A stretch of DNA of 64,000 nt from Streptomyces endophytica (GCF_026153355.1 NZ_CP110636.1:2542001-2606000); one strand, 5' to 3'. Counted from the stretch's first letter, positions 35,875-44,610 are shown. Program-made: numbers and translations. Notes: generated by a model not told the origin, from the letters alone.

Positions 35875-36723
35875 CTACGGCCAGAGCAGCTCCCGCTCCC
35901 ACCCGCTGTCGCCGCTACCCGCGCTGCCCGCGCCACTCGCGCTTTTCCCGAGCCCCCCGCGGCGCCGGTAGTTGAGGCGTACGTGGCGGCGCCGTGCGTC
36001 TCCCTGGAAGAACTCGACCTCGTCGGGCTCCAGCACGTACAGCGTCCAGCTGGGCACCGAGGCCTCCGGCTCGCGCCGGGCGCGCTCCCACGCGGCCTCG
36101 GAGGCGCGCGCCAGCTCCTCGACCGACCCCAGCACCTCGCTCTGCCGGCCGACCAGCGCCGCGGCCAGCGCCCCCGTCGAGCGGCGGTGCAGATCGGCCG
36201 CGCTCTCCTCCGGGCCCGCCTCGGTCACCGCCCCGCCGACCCGTACCTGGCGGCCCACCACCGGCCAGTAGAAATCGAGGGCCGCCCGCGGCCGCGCGGC
36301 CAGTTCGCGGCCCTTCCGGCTGCCGCGGTGCGAGCCGAAGTGCCAGCCCCGCTCGTCGGCGTCGTGCAGCATCACGGTCCGTACGGAGGGGTTGCCGGAC
36401 GCGTCCGCCGTGGCCAGCGCCATGGTGTGCGGCTCCGGCTGGCCGGCCTCGGCGGCCTCCCGCAGCCACTGCCGGAACAGCGGCAGCGGTTCGGCCGGCG
36501 CCGCCTCCGGATCGAACGACGGCAGCTCGACGTCCCAGACCCGCAGTCCGCGCAGCAGCTGCCGGAACGCGTGGCCCGCGGCGTCGGCGGTGCCCGCGGC
36601 GTCCGTGGTGCCCGCGGCGTCCCCGGTGCCGACGGCGTCCACGGTGCCGGCGCCGTGCGCGCCCCCGTCGGCGCCGGAGGTGGCGTTGTCCTGCTGCGGG
36701 GAACCGGCCGGTTGATCGCTCAT
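35875..36723 (-). CDS. pdxH: Pyridoxamine 5'-phosphate oxidase family
   Basis: 282 aa. FMN enzyme that converts PNP or PMP to pyridoxal phosphate. Core motifs are HTMALATADASGNPSVRTVM, SHRGSRKGRELAARPRAALD and WTLYVLEPDEVEFFQGDARR. The C-terminus RLNYRRRG...WERELLWP departs from the usual WxxxRLxP ending, so substrate use may differ. It is about 60 residues longer than usual because of an N-terminal low-complexity stretch (repeats of GTxDAAG). ATG at 36723. Confidence 0.78.
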   Translation of the reverse strand: MSDQPAGSPQQDNATSGADGGAHGAGTVDAVGTGDAAGTTDAAGTADAAGHAFRQLLRGLRVWDVELPSFDPEAAPAEPLPLFRQWLREAAEAGQPEPHTMALATADASGNPSVRTVMLHDADERGWHFGSHRGSRKGRELAARPRAALDFYWPVVGRQVRVGGAVTEAGPEESAADLHRRSTGALAAALVGRQSEVLGSVEELARASEAAWERARREPEASVPSWTLYVLEPDEVEFFQGDARRRHVRLNYRRRGGLGKSASGAGSAGSGDSGWERELLWP

Positions 36724-36737
36724 GCCGGGCAGCGTAC

Positions 36738-37985
36738 TCAGGCGGCGTGCGGGGTCCGCACTGCCGTTGCCGCCACCGGACGGCCGTAGTCCTTGAGCGT
36801 GATCGCCCGGGCGCCCCGCTGGACGTCCTCCGCGATCTTCTTCGCGACGGCGTTCTTCCAGGGCATGTGCGGCAGCATCCGCAGCATCAGGTGCCGGAGC
36901 CGGATCCCCCACCGGCTGTCCACGGTCATCTCCCGCGCGAACTTGCGCGCCAGCTCATGGTTGACCGCGACATAGCCGCGCATCTCCTCCTCGTAGCGGG
37001 CGAACGCCACCTCCGGCGCGCCGCCCGCCGCCGCGAGCTCGCCGGCCAGGACGTACGCGCCGACCAGTGCCATCCCGGTGCCCTGCCCCGACGCCGGTGA
37101 GGCGCAGTGTGCGGCGTCGCCGAGGAGCACCACCCGTCCGCGGGACCAGCGGTCCATCTCGACCAGGTGCAGCCCGTCGAAGTAGAGGTCCGGGGCCGAG
37201 CGGGCCGCTTCCAGCATCCGCGCGGTCCGCCAGCCCGCGCCGGCGAAGGCGGTTTCCAGCAGGGCCAGTTGCTGTGCCCGGTCCCGGTGGTCGTAGCTCA
37301 GCCGGGGCGAGCGGAAGGCGAGCAGGCCCTTGGCCGCCGGGTCTCCGGCCGAGCTGTACGCGCAGACCAGCCGGCCGGGCTCCGCGTAGTACAACTCCTC
37401 GCGGTCCAGGCCGAGTTCGTTCGGCATCGAGAACGCCGAGAGATACGTGCCGAGGTGCCGCAGGAACTGCTCCTCCGGGCCGAAGGCCAGCCGCCGGACG
37501 GTCGAGTGCAGCCCGTCGGCGCCGACGACGAGATCGAAGCGGCGGGGCGCGCCCCGCTCGAAGGTCACCTCGACCCCGCTGCCGTCGGCGGTCGGGGTGA
37601 GCGAGGCGATCGAGTCGCCGAAGACGTACTCGACGTCCGTGCGGGTGCGTTCGTACAGGATGCGGGCCAGGTCACCGCGCATGATCTCGTCGTCCCGGCC
37701 GGTCCGGGCGCCGAAGATCGCGGCGGGCAGGGTGGCGACGCGGGTGCCGTCGTCCTTCACGTAGGCGCCGTTCCGCATGTCCGTACTGGCGCGCTGGATG
37801 TCCTCCAGGATCCCCATCCGGTCGGCGACCTCGACCGCCGCGCCGCGGATGTCGACCTTGTAGCCGCCGGTCCGCAGCGCGGGCGCGCGCTCGACGACGG
37901 TCACGGAGAAGCCGTAGCGGTGCAGCCAGTGGGCGAGCGCCGGGCCGGCGACGCTCGCGCCGGAGATCAGGACGGTTCCGGGCAT
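36738..37985 (-). CDS. FAD-dependent monooxygenase (PHBH family)
   Basis: 415 aa. N-terminal FAD site VLISGASVAGPALAHWLHR, the DG motif VVGADGLHSTVRR and the GD motif VLLGDAAHCASPASGQG are all intact, so this is a class A flavoprotein hydroxylase like aromatic or tetracycline-type hydroxylases. The C-terminal 60 residues are helical and basic. ATG at 37985 has AAGGGAA upstream. The promoter carries its own palindrome (38059-38079), different from the TCTGACG site. Substrate unknown; it might detoxify an aromatic antibiotic. Confidence 0.85.
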   Translation of the reverse strand: MPGTVLISGASVAGPALAHWLHRYGFSVTVVERAPALRTGGYKVDIRGAAVEVADRMGILEDIQRASTDMRNGAYVKDDGTRVATLPAAIFGARTGRDDEIMRGDLARILYERTRTDVEYVFGDSIASLTPTADGSGVEVTFERGAPRRFDLVVGADGLHSTVRRLAFGPEEQFLRHLGTYLSAFSMPNELGLDREELYYAEPGRLVCAYSSAGDPAAKGLLAFRSPRLSYDHRDRAQQLALLETAFAGAGWRTARMLEAARSAPDLYFDGLHLVEMDRWSRGRVVLLGDAAHCASPASGQGTGMALVGAYVLAGELAAAGGAPEVAFARYEEEMRGYVAVNHELARKFAREMTVDSRWGIRLRHLMLRMLPHMPWKNAVAKKIAEDVQRGARAITLKDYGRPVAATAVRTPHAA

Positions 37986-38058
37986 GACGGGATTCCCTTC
38001 AGGAGCGGTGCGTTGGGGGTGGACGGGCGGATCGGTGACGACCCGACGCCTCGACTAT

Positions 38059-38079
38059 ACGAGCGTCTTAAACGCTTGT
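38059..38079. promoter_or_regulatory. Inverted repeat upstream of the FAD monooxygenase
   Basis: ACGAGCGT-CTTAA-ACGCTTGT, arms matching at 7 of 8 positions, 74 nt upstream of the gene, in a locally AT-rich stretch. Typical size and form for a TetR- or MarR-type operator. No regulator gene lies beside it. Confidence 0.5.
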
Positions 38080-38140
38080 CTATGACGGATGTATAGATTC
38101 GGAGATGTGGAGATGTGGAGGCGGGAGGCATGGGGGTGGA

Positions 38141-38210
38141 GGTGTCGATACGCGGAGGTGTCGATGCGAGGTATCGACGTGCGGTGTCGACGTGCGGTGT
38201 CGATGCATCG
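38141..38210. repeat. Imperfect GGTGTCGACGTGC minisatellite
   Basis: Five or six degenerate copies of a 12-13 bp unit (GGTGTCGATGCG, GGTATCGACGTGC, GGTGTCGACGTGC). It lies in the 37986-38395 gap between the monooxygenase and glycosyltransferase genes. Non-coding as far as I can see. Confidence 0.6.
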
Positions 38211-38264
38211 GCGGCCCGGAAAATGCTTCGACCGGTGCGACGGGCGGCCGTTACGCTCCTCGCA

Positions 38265-38291
38265 TGCACTTCCACCAGATCTACGGCTGAC
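38265..38291 (+). promoter_or_regulatory. Possible leader peptide MHFHQIYG before the glycosyltransferase
   Basis: An 8-codon ORF ends 104 nt before the glycosyltransferase ATG; GC-rich self-complementary stretches (near 38338-38360) lie between them. Macrolide resistance genes are often controlled by ribosome stalling on such leaders. No ribosome site is visible before this ATG, so it would have to be leaderless. Weak evidence. Confidence 0.25.
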
Positions 38292-38395
38292 GCGACGTCG
38301 GACGGTTTCCCCGTCCCACGGCTTCTCCCTGCCCTCTTGCGGCCCTGCGGCCTTTCGGCCCTGCTGCCGTAGCTCTGTGAAGAAGGAAGTCCGGT

Positions 38396-39574
38396 ATGTC
38401 GCGCACTGCCCATATCGCCATGGTCGGCACGCCCATGGTCAGTCATGTCCTGCCCAGCCTGGAGATCATCCGTGAGCTGGTGTCCCGCGGTCATCGCGTC
38501 ACGTACGCCAACACCGACCACGCCGCCGAGCTGATCGCCCCCACGGGCGCCACGCTCGTCCGCTACGCCTCCACCCTGCCGGTCGCCGACAACGTCTGGC
38601 CCGACGATCCGGTCGCCGCGGCCTCGCTCTTCCTCGACGACGCGATCGCGGTGCTGCCGCAGCTGCGCGCCGTCTACGACGACGATCCCGCCGACCTCTA
38701 CCTCTACGACGTCGGGGCGTACGCCGCGCGTGCGCTGGCCGAGGCCCAGCGGCGTGACGTTGTCCAGCTGTCACCGACGTACGTCGGCTGGGAGGGCGCC
38801 CAGGAGGAGATCGGGGCGGCGTTCATGAGCCTGCCGGGGGCCAGGGCGTACCAGGACCGGTTCGCCGCCTGGCTGGCGCGGTGCGGGGCGGTCACCACGG
38901 ACGTGGCGGAGTTCTCCGGCCGGCCGCGCCGGGCGCTGGCGACGATCCCGCGGGCGATGCAGCCGCACGCGGACCGGGTGGACGACGCCGCGGTGACCTT
39001 CGTGGGGCCGTGCCTCGGCTCCCGTGCCGAGCAGGGCGGCTGGGTCCGGCCGGCCGGCGCGGAGAAGGTGCTGCTGGTGTCGCTGGGCTCGGCGTTCACC
39101 CGGCAGCCGGAGTTCTACCGGCGCTGCGTGGCGGCCTTCGGGGATCTGCCCGGCTGGCACGTGGTGCTGCAGATCGGCAAGTACGTCGATCCGGCGGAGC
39201 TGGGCCCGGACGTGCCGGGGAACATCGAAGTACGTTCCTGGGTACCGCAGTTGGCGATCCTGGAGCAGGCGGACGCGTTCGTCACGCACGCCGGGATGGG
39301 CGGCAGCGGCGAGGGGCTGTATGCGGGTGTGCCGATGATCGCGGTGCCGCAGGGTGCCGAGCAGTTCGGCAACGCCGACCGGCTGGTCGAGCTGGGCGTG
39401 GCCCGCCGGATCGACACCGCGGACGCCACCCCGGAGGCGCTGCGTACGGCCCTGCTGGCCCTGACCGCCGATCCGCGGGTGGCGGCCCGCTCGGCCGCGC
39501 TGCGGGCGGAGTCCCGTGCGGAGGGCGGCACCCGCCGGGCCGCCGACCTGATCGAGGAGCGGCTGGCGCTCTGA
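38396..39574 (+). CDS. Macrolide-type glycosyltransferase
   Basis: 392 aa, GT1 family. It begins IAMVGTPMVSHVLPSLEIIR and carries the C-terminal nucleotide-sugar motif EVRSWVPQLAILEQADAFVT, then HAGMGGSGEGLYAGVPMIAV and PQGAEQFGNADR, as in the macrolide-inactivating enzymes Mgt and OleI. These transfer glucose from UDP-glucose to a macrolide sugar hydroxyl in the cytosol. ATG at 38396 has GAAGGAAG upstream. No macrolide cluster is in the window, so it is probably a resistance gene rather than a biosynthetic one. Confidence 0.87.
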   Translation: MSRTAHIAMVGTPMVSHVLPSLEIIRELVSRGHRVTYANTDHAAELIAPTGATLVRYASTLPVADNVWPDDPVAAASLFLDDAIAVLPQLRAVYDDDPADLYLYDVGAYAARALAEAQRRDVVQLSPTYVGWEGAQEEIGAAFMSLPGARAYQDRFAAWLARCGAVTTDVAEFSGRPRRALATIPRAMQPHADRVDDAAVTFVGPCLGSRAEQGGWVRPAGAEKVLLVSLGSAFTRQPEFYRRCVAAFGDLPGWHVVLQIGKYVDPAELGPDVPGNIEVRSWVPQLAILEQADAFVTHAGMGGSGEGLYAGVPMIAVPQGAEQFGNADRLVELGVARRIDTADATPEALRTALLALTADPRVAARSAALRAESRAEGGTRRAADLIEERLAL

Positions 39575-39667
39575 CGCGGCGGGGCGGGGGTGGCCCCGGC
39601 GGCCACCCCCGCCCCAGCACCACCGCCCCCCTCCGCCACTCCTGTCCCGGCACCGCCGCCGCGCCCG

Positions 39668-40861
39668 CTACTCCCGCCCCAGCACCACCGTCCCCGACGA
39701 GCAGAACCAGCCGCCGGTGCCGGAGGCGACCGCGAGGTGCGGGAGGGTGCCGTCGGCGCGGTGGACCTGGCGGTCCGGGCCGGCCTCGCCACGGAGCTGG
39801 CGCACCGCCTCGACCAGCAGGAACAGCCCGCGCATCCCGGGGTGGCAGGCGGCCAGGCCGCCGCCGTCGGTGTTCACCGGCAGCGCCCCGTCCCGCAGCA
39901 GCCGCCCCTTCTCGACGAACGCGCCGCCCTCCCCCTTGGCGCAGAAGCCCAGGTCCTCCAGCGTCACCAGGGTCATGTACGTGAAGGCGTCATAGATCTG
40001 CGCGAGGTCGATCTCGGACGGCCGCACGCCCGCCCGTTCGAAGGCCAGCCGCCCCGAGACCGCCGCCGGCGAGACCGTGAAGTCGTCCCATTCGGACATG
40101 GTGGTGTGCGAGACCGCGGTGCCGGAACCGAGCACCCACACCGGCGGTTTGGCCAGGTCGGGGACGCGGTCCTCGGCGACCAGCAGGACCGCGCAGCCGC
40201 CGTCGGAGCGGATGCAGCAGTGCAGTTTGGTGAACGGGTCGGCGATCATCGGGCCGGCCAGCACGTCGTCGACGGTGATCGGGTCGCGGTACAGCGCGTC
40301 CGGGTTGGCCGCCGCGTTGGCCCGCGCCTGCACGGCTATCTGGGCCAGTTGTTCCGGCGTCGTGCCGTACTGGTGCATGTGGCGGCGGGCGGCCATGGCG
40401 TACTTGGCGATCAGGGTGTGCCCGTAGGGGACCTCGAACTGCAGCGGGCCCCGGGCGCCGAACGAGAGGTTGGCGGTGCGGCGCCGGGCCTTGATGTCGG
40501 CGCGGGCGGTGGAGCCGTAGACGAGGAGGACCGCGTCGGCGTGGCCCGCGGCGATCGCGTCGGCGGCGTGCGCGGCCATCACCTCCCAGGTGGCGCCGCC
40601 GACCGAGGTCGAGTCCACCCAGGTGGGGCGCAGTCCCAGGTACTCGGCGACCTCGACGGGCGCGAGGGTGCCGAGGCCGGCCGAGGCGAAGCCGTCGATC
40701 ACCGACCGGTCCAGGCCGCTGTCGGCGAGCGCCCGGCGGGCGGCCTGGGCGTGCAGTGCGTACGGGGTGGCCTCGTCCACCCGGCCGCAGTCGGACAGGG
40801 CGACCCCGGCGACGGCCACCTTGCGGTTCCTGGACCGGGGGCCGGAAGCTGGTGAAGGCAT
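39668..40861 (-). CDS. Ltp-type thiolase-superfamily protein (putative aldolase)
   Basis: 397 aa. Lipid-transfer/thiolase fold: VAVAGVALSDCGRVDE, the segment STSVGGATWEVMAAHAADA where thiolases place the nucleophilic Cys (none here), QIYDAFTYMTLVTLEDLGFC and LPVNTDGGGLAACHPGMRG. Lack of the Cys with retention of the C-terminal motifs matches the retro-aldolases of the Ltp2 type, which work with a DUF35 partner. Operator G lies only 4-20 nt upstream of the ATG at 40861, with no ribosome site, so the mRNA may be leaderless. Confidence 0.84.
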   Translation of the reverse strand: MPSPASGPRSRNRKVAVAGVALSDCGRVDEATPYALHAQAARRALADSGLDRSVIDGFASAGLGTLAPVEVAEYLGLRPTWVDSTSVGGATWEVMAAHAADAIAAGHADAVLLVYGSTARADIKARRRTANLSFGARGPLQFEVPYGHTLIAKYAMAARRHMHQYGTTPEQLAQIAVQARANAAANPDALYRDPITVDDVLAGPMIADPFTKLHCCIRSDGGCAVLLVAEDRVPDLAKPPVWVLGSGTAVSHTTMSEWDDFTVSPAAVSGRLAFERAGVRPSEIDLAQIYDAFTYMTLVTLEDLGFCAKGEGGAFVEKGRLLRDGALPVNTDGGGLAACHPGMRGLFLLVEAVRQLRGEAGPDRQVHRADGTLPHLAVASGTGGWFCSSGTVVLGRE

Positions 40862-40864
40862 GAA

Positions 40865-40881
40865 TCTGACGGTACATCAGA
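40865..40881. promoter_or_regulatory. Operator G of the TCTGACG regulon
   Basis: TCTGACG-GTA-CATCAGA immediately upstream of the Ltp start codon at 40861. Confidence 0.65.
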
Positions 40882-41016
40882 TATGAGGGCTGGGGCAGGG
40901 GGCGTCCCACCAGGCTTCCGGCAGGTCCGGCTGGACCCGTCCGTCTCTCGGGGGTGTGCCGCCCGCCCCGGGAATCGCGCCGCCCGGCTCTGGGAAACTG
41001 CGTCGTCGCTCCCTAC

Positions 41017-41033
41017 TATGACGGGCCGTCAGA
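41017..41033. promoter_or_regulatory. Operator H of the TCTGACG regulon
   Basis: TATGACG-GGC-CGTCAGA, 63 nt upstream of the acyl-CoA dehydrogenase ATG at 41097; shares a divergent region with operator G (152 bp apart). Confidence 0.65.
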
Positions 41034-41096
41034 TCGCGTTGGCGCGCGCCTGCCGGACCCGGCGGGCGTGGTCGCACGGCCGGGAGGAGCCCGCCG

Positions 41097-42404
41097 ATGG
41101 ATGCCGCGTTCACCGAGGAGCAGCACGCAATCCGCCGCACGCTGCGCGCACTGCTGGACAAACGCTGCGGCCCGGACGAGGTCAAGGCGGCGGTGCGCAC
41201 CCCGCCCGGCTACGACGAGGAGCTGTGGGGGGAGCTCGCCGGCCGGCTCGGACTGCCCGGTCTGGCGCTGCCCACCGCGTACGGCGGGGCCGGTCGCGGG
41301 CCCACCGAACTCGCCCTGGCCTGCGCGGAGACCGGCCGCACGGTCCTGCCCTCGCCGCTGATCGCGACCGCCGCGCTGGCCGCCCCGTTGATCCTCGCGC
41401 TGGGCAGTGAGCGGCAGCGCGCCGGACTGCTGCCGGCCCTCGCAGCCGGCGAGCTGACCGGCACGCTGGCCGTGCCGGGCGGCCGGCTCCCCGTCGCGCT
41501 GGCCCTGACCGGACCGAACGACGGCGACTGGGCGGGTGGCGGCCGGGCCGGCGGGATCCAGGCGCACAAGGAGGAGGGCGGCACGGGCTGGCGGCTGTAC
41601 GGGGAGGCCGGGCAGGTGCTGCACGGGCACACCGCCGAGGTGCTGGTGGTGGCCGCGCACACCGGCGGGTTCGCGCGCAGCAGCACCCGGCTCTTCCTGG
41701 TCCGGGCGGACGGTGCGGCCGGGCTGCGGCGGACCCGGCAGGCCGTGGTGGACGAGACCCGGCCGCAGGCCCGGCTCGAACTGCGGGACGTACCGGCCGA
41801 GTTGCTGGGCGAGGACGGCGGAGAGGCGGCGTCCGCGGTCGGCGCGGCGCTGGCCGCGACCGGTGTGGCGGCAGCCGCGGTGCTGGCCGCCGAGGCGGTC
41901 GGGGCGGCCGATGCGGCGCTGGCCCGCACCGTCGCGTACGTGAGGGAGCGCGAGCGGTTCGGCCGGCCCCTCGGGTCCTTCCAGGCGGTGCGGCACCGGC
42001 TCGCCGACCTCTACGTGACGCTGCAGGCGGCCCGCTCGGCGGCGTACTGCGCGGCCTGTACGACGGGCCGTGGGAACCCCGGCCCGGACGGGTCCTCCGT
42101 CGCGCACGGGAGCGAACCCGGAGTCACCGGCGGGGCCGGTGGGCCCGGGGTGGCGGCGCTGGCGCTCGCGCAGGCGCTGGAGGCGCTGCGCGCGGTGGCG
42201 GCCGAGGCGGTCCAGCTGCACGGCGGGACCGGCTTCACCTGGGAGCGCGCGGCGCATCTGTACGTCAAGCGGGCGGCCGGCGACGAGCTGCTGCTGGGCC
42301 CGGCGCACCGGCTGCGGGCCCGGGCGGCCGAGGAGGCGGGGCTGTTCGCGGCGGGGCCCGGTGCGGGCCGTGCGGCGGGTCTGCTGACGGCGGTCGACGC
42401 CTGA
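41097..42404 (+). CDS. Acyl-CoA dehydrogenase (beta-type, unpaired)
   Basis: 435 aa. Acyl-CoA dehydrogenase fold with RFGRPLGSFQAVRHRLADLY and QLHGGTGFTWERAAHLYVKR, the same C-terminal pattern as the beta subunit at 20622. The helix where alpha subunits carry the catalytic Glu reads ALAATGVAAAAVLAAEAVG and is mostly Ala. It also has two loop insertions (HKEEGGTGWRL; GRGNPGPDGSSVAHGSEPG). No alpha partner is adjacent; the alpha subunit at 19492 could serve. ATG at 41097 has GGAGGAG upstream. Confidence 0.85.
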   Translation: MDAAFTEEQHAIRRTLRALLDKRCGPDEVKAAVRTPPGYDEELWGELAGRLGLPGLALPTAYGGAGRGPTELALACAETGRTVLPSPLIATAALAAPLILALGSERQRAGLLPALAAGELTGTLAVPGGRLPVALALTGPNDGDWAGGGRAGGIQAHKEEGGTGWRLYGEAGQVLHGHTAEVLVVAAHTGGFARSSTRLFLVRADGAAGLRRTRQAVVDETRPQARLELRDVPAELLGEDGGEAASAVGAALAATGVAAAAVLAAEAVGAADAALARTVAYVRERERFGRPLGSFQAVRHRLADLYVTLQAARSAAYCAACTTGRGNPGPDGSSVAHGSEPGVTGGAGGPGVAALALAQALEALRAVAAEAVQLHGGTGFTWERAAHLYVKRAAGDELLLGPAHRLRARAAEEAGLFAAGPGAGRAAGLLTAVDA

Positions 42405-42913
42405 TGCCGGGGAGCGGCGTCGCCCCCTCGCCGGCGGGGGAGGGGCGGCCGATGCGGCGGCTGGTGCAGCGGGTCTCCGCGACCCGGACGTTCGCCCGGG
42501 TCGCCCCGCACGTCGTCCCGGCCCTGGACCGTGCGGTGCACCGGCTGACCGGGGGCAAGGTGCTGCTCAGCACCCGGATGCTGCCCGGGCTGGTCCTGAC
42601 GGCGACCGGTGCCCGGAGCGGGCAGCCGCGACGGACGCCGCTGGCCTGCCTGCCCGAGGAGGACGGCGGCTGGCTGCTGATCGGCAGCAACTTCGGACGT
42701 CCGGGTCACCCGGCCTGGACCGGCAACCTCCTCAAGTGCCCCGAGGCAACGGTCAGTTGGCGCGGCGAGGAGATCGCCGTGCGGGCCCGGCTGCTGAGTG
42801 GTGCGGAGCGGGCGCAGGCGTGGCGGGCGGCGCTGGCCTTCTGGCCGCCGTACGCCGCCTATCAGGCGCGGGTGGAGCGGGAGATCCGGCTGTTCCGGCT
42901 GGAGCGGCGCTGA
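42404..42913 (+). CDS. F420-dependent (DDN-like) nitroreductase-family protein
   Basis: 169 aa. Split beta-barrel of the deazaflavin-dependent nitroreductase family: MLPGLVLTATGARSGQPRRT, GWLLIGSNFGRPGHPAWTGN and NLLKCPEATV are typical. These use reduced F420 to hydrogenate enones, quinones or other unsaturated rings. The ATG at 42404 overlaps the stop of the dehydrogenase by one base, so it is co-translated with it. A ring or enone reduction step in the same pathway is a reasonable inference. Confidence 0.83.
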   Translation: MPGSGVAPSPAGEGRPMRRLVQRVSATRTFARVAPHVVPALDRAVHRLTGGKVLLSTRMLPGLVLTATGARSGQPRRTPLACLPEEDGGWLLIGSNFGRPGHPAWTGNLLKCPEATVSWRGEEIAVRARLLSGAERAQAWRAALAFWPPYAAYQARVEREIRLFRLERR

Positions 42914-42965
42914 CCGGTGCGGGGGCGTGTGCCCGGCCGGAGGGTGCGCGTTCCGCGTCCACATG

Positions 42966-43020
42966 CACACAGCGGGTGCCTCGGTGCCCCGGGGAGGGGG
43001 TGGCCGGCACCCGCTGTGTG
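42966..43020 (+). terminator. 15-bp hairpin terminator after the F420-type gene
   Basis: CACACAGCGGGTGCC (42966-42980) pairs perfectly with 43006-43020, 25-nt loop. It lies between convergent genes and could serve both strands. The rest of 42914-43214 shows nothing else. Confidence 0.7.
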
Positions 43021-43214
43021 TGCGGTACAGCTATGGCAGGACGGATACAGGACCGACGGCGGAACGGGCCCGGATGCAACGGGTCTTGGAGGCGCGGCGC
43101 TTCTCGGGCCGCTTCCTCACAGGGCTGGCGATTGCCGGGTCCCGGTCTTCCGGCTCAGTGGCCTACTCGTGCGGCTTACCGGCCGGGCTTACTGGTTCGT
43201 ATGGCGTGCGTGGC

Positions 43215-43862
43215 TCACCTGGTCGGCTTCTTGCCGGTGATGCCGAAATGCACCAGCAGCGCCAAATTGGGCTTGAGCTCGGCCTGCTTCACGCCCCAGC
43301 TCTGGAAGCCCTTCTGGTGACTGGCGACCGCCGCGAGCATCGCGACGATCGAACCGGCCATGGCTGCCGGGCTGACGTCCTTGTCGACCTTGTTCTTGCT
43401 CTGGAGCTCCTGGATGGAGTCGGTGAGCGAGTTGGTGACGGCGTTGAGGATCTTCATGCGGATCTTGTAGAACCGCTTGTCGCCCTCGGCGGCACCCAGG
43501 TCGACGACGCGCAGAATCGCATCGTTCTTGCGCCAGAAGGAGAGGAAGCCGTCGACCAGCTCCTCCGCCGCCTGCCAGCCGGACTTGCCCACCCAGGAGC
43601 GTCCGGCGACAAGATCGGTCAGAGTGGCGCCTTCTTTGGCCATCTCCTCGGCGATTTCAAGGACGGCACCTTCGACGTCCGGGAAGTACTGATAGAACGT
43701 AGCGGGCGAAGTCCCCGCTTTTCGGGCCACATCGATGACCTTGACGTCCCGGTAGGGGGACGAACTGAGCATTTCACTGAGGCAGTCGAGAAGCTTTTGC
43801 CGCGTCGCCTGTCCGCGGCGGCCGGCCACTCTGCCGTCGACGGTTCGTACTTGTCCTGTCAT
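43215..43862 (-). CDS. TetR-family transcriptional regulator
   Basis: 215 aa. N-terminal HTH is RQKLLDCLSEMLSSSPYRDV then VIDVARKAGTSPATFYQYFP; the C-terminal ligand domain has several Lys-rich helices (KNKVDKDVSPAAMAGSIVAM). Codon usage is less GC-skewed than its neighbours, as for conserved regulators. A TCTGACG half-site (CTGACGGC) abuts the ATG and no ribosome site is visible, so the mRNA may be leaderless. It is the only TetR gene in the window and hence the best local candidate for the 17-bp operator. It might instead belong to the conserved afsK-side block. Confidence 0.88.
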   Translation of the reverse strand: MTGQVRTVDGRVAGRRGQATRQKLLDCLSEMLSSSPYRDVKVIDVARKAGTSPATFYQYFPDVEGAVLEIAEEMAKEGATLTDLVAGRSWVGKSGWQAAEELVDGFLSFWRKNDAILRVVDLGAAEGDKRFYKIRMKILNAVTNSLTDSIQELQSKNKVDKDVSPAAMAGSIVAMLAAVASHQKGFQSWGVKQAELKPNLALLVHFGITGKKPTR

Positions 43863-44610
43863 GCCGTCAGCTTACCGAGGGGTGATCGGAGCGCGATTTG
43901 GCTGCCTGCAAATGGGGATGCGGGAGTTCGGCCTCCGCGGCCCCTGTTACCGCCCCGGTGGCGAACCCGCTCGTGGTCCTGGTGAACGGGGCGCGGCTTG
44001 GTCCGAACCGGTGAATGCTCTTATCAACAGCCTGTGGACAACTTTGGTGGATAACCGGTCACGCTCCGTGCGGAAAATGCCGGGTACCGACCGGAATTTT
44101 GAATTCCCTTCGCTCGGTACGCACGAACCGGTACTAGCGTGGACATATAGCTGCTGCGGTGGCCCGCAACGACGGCCCGGGGGAAAGCCGTGCGAAGAAT
44201 GGACGGACGCTTTGCTTCCGGACCGCCGGTCGAAGGGGAGAAGGGGCGTGACTCCGAAGTGGCCCGGGCCGGCGCAGAATTGGCCGGCCGTCGCGGCCGC
44301 GGCGAACCGGGCCGCCAACCCATCGGTAACCAGCCGGCCCGTCGTTCGCCGTGGGGCCCATCGGCGCACGTCAGGCCGGGTGGGGTGACGCCGGGTAACG
44401 GGCCGGGGCGGGAGGCGGGTGGTGTGCCGGGACACGACGGACGGGCCCCGGGTTCGCAACCATCGGCGCGGCCAGGAAGAATCAGCACGCGTACGGCCGT
44501 TTCGATAGTCCTCGCCGCAGGCGGGGAGACGCTGCACGGGGCAGTGGCTCTCGACGGCTCGTGGCTTTTGAGAGTCTCTTTTTTACGCCCCACGGGGAGG
44601 TGGCAGACAA
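43863..44610 (+). other. 748-bp region upstream of afsK
   Basis: A relatively AT-rich segment (about 44028-44160, including TTTGAATTCCC) probably holds the afsK promoter. An open frame starting at the GTG at 44190 after GGGGGA runs into afsK in another frame; its product is low-complexity and I do not accept it as a gene. Confidence 0.5.

Noticed and set aside
43840..43875. A full TCTGACG operator at the TetR start
   Set aside because: Only one arm matches (CTGACGGC); the other side reads TGACAGG, not CGTCAGA. Counted as a half-site only.
44190..44610. Possible small gene before afsK, GTG at 44190 with a GGGGGA ribosome site
   Set aside because: The product is Gly/Arg/Pro-rich low complexity and the frame runs on into afsK in a different frame without a stop. 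More likely the leader region.
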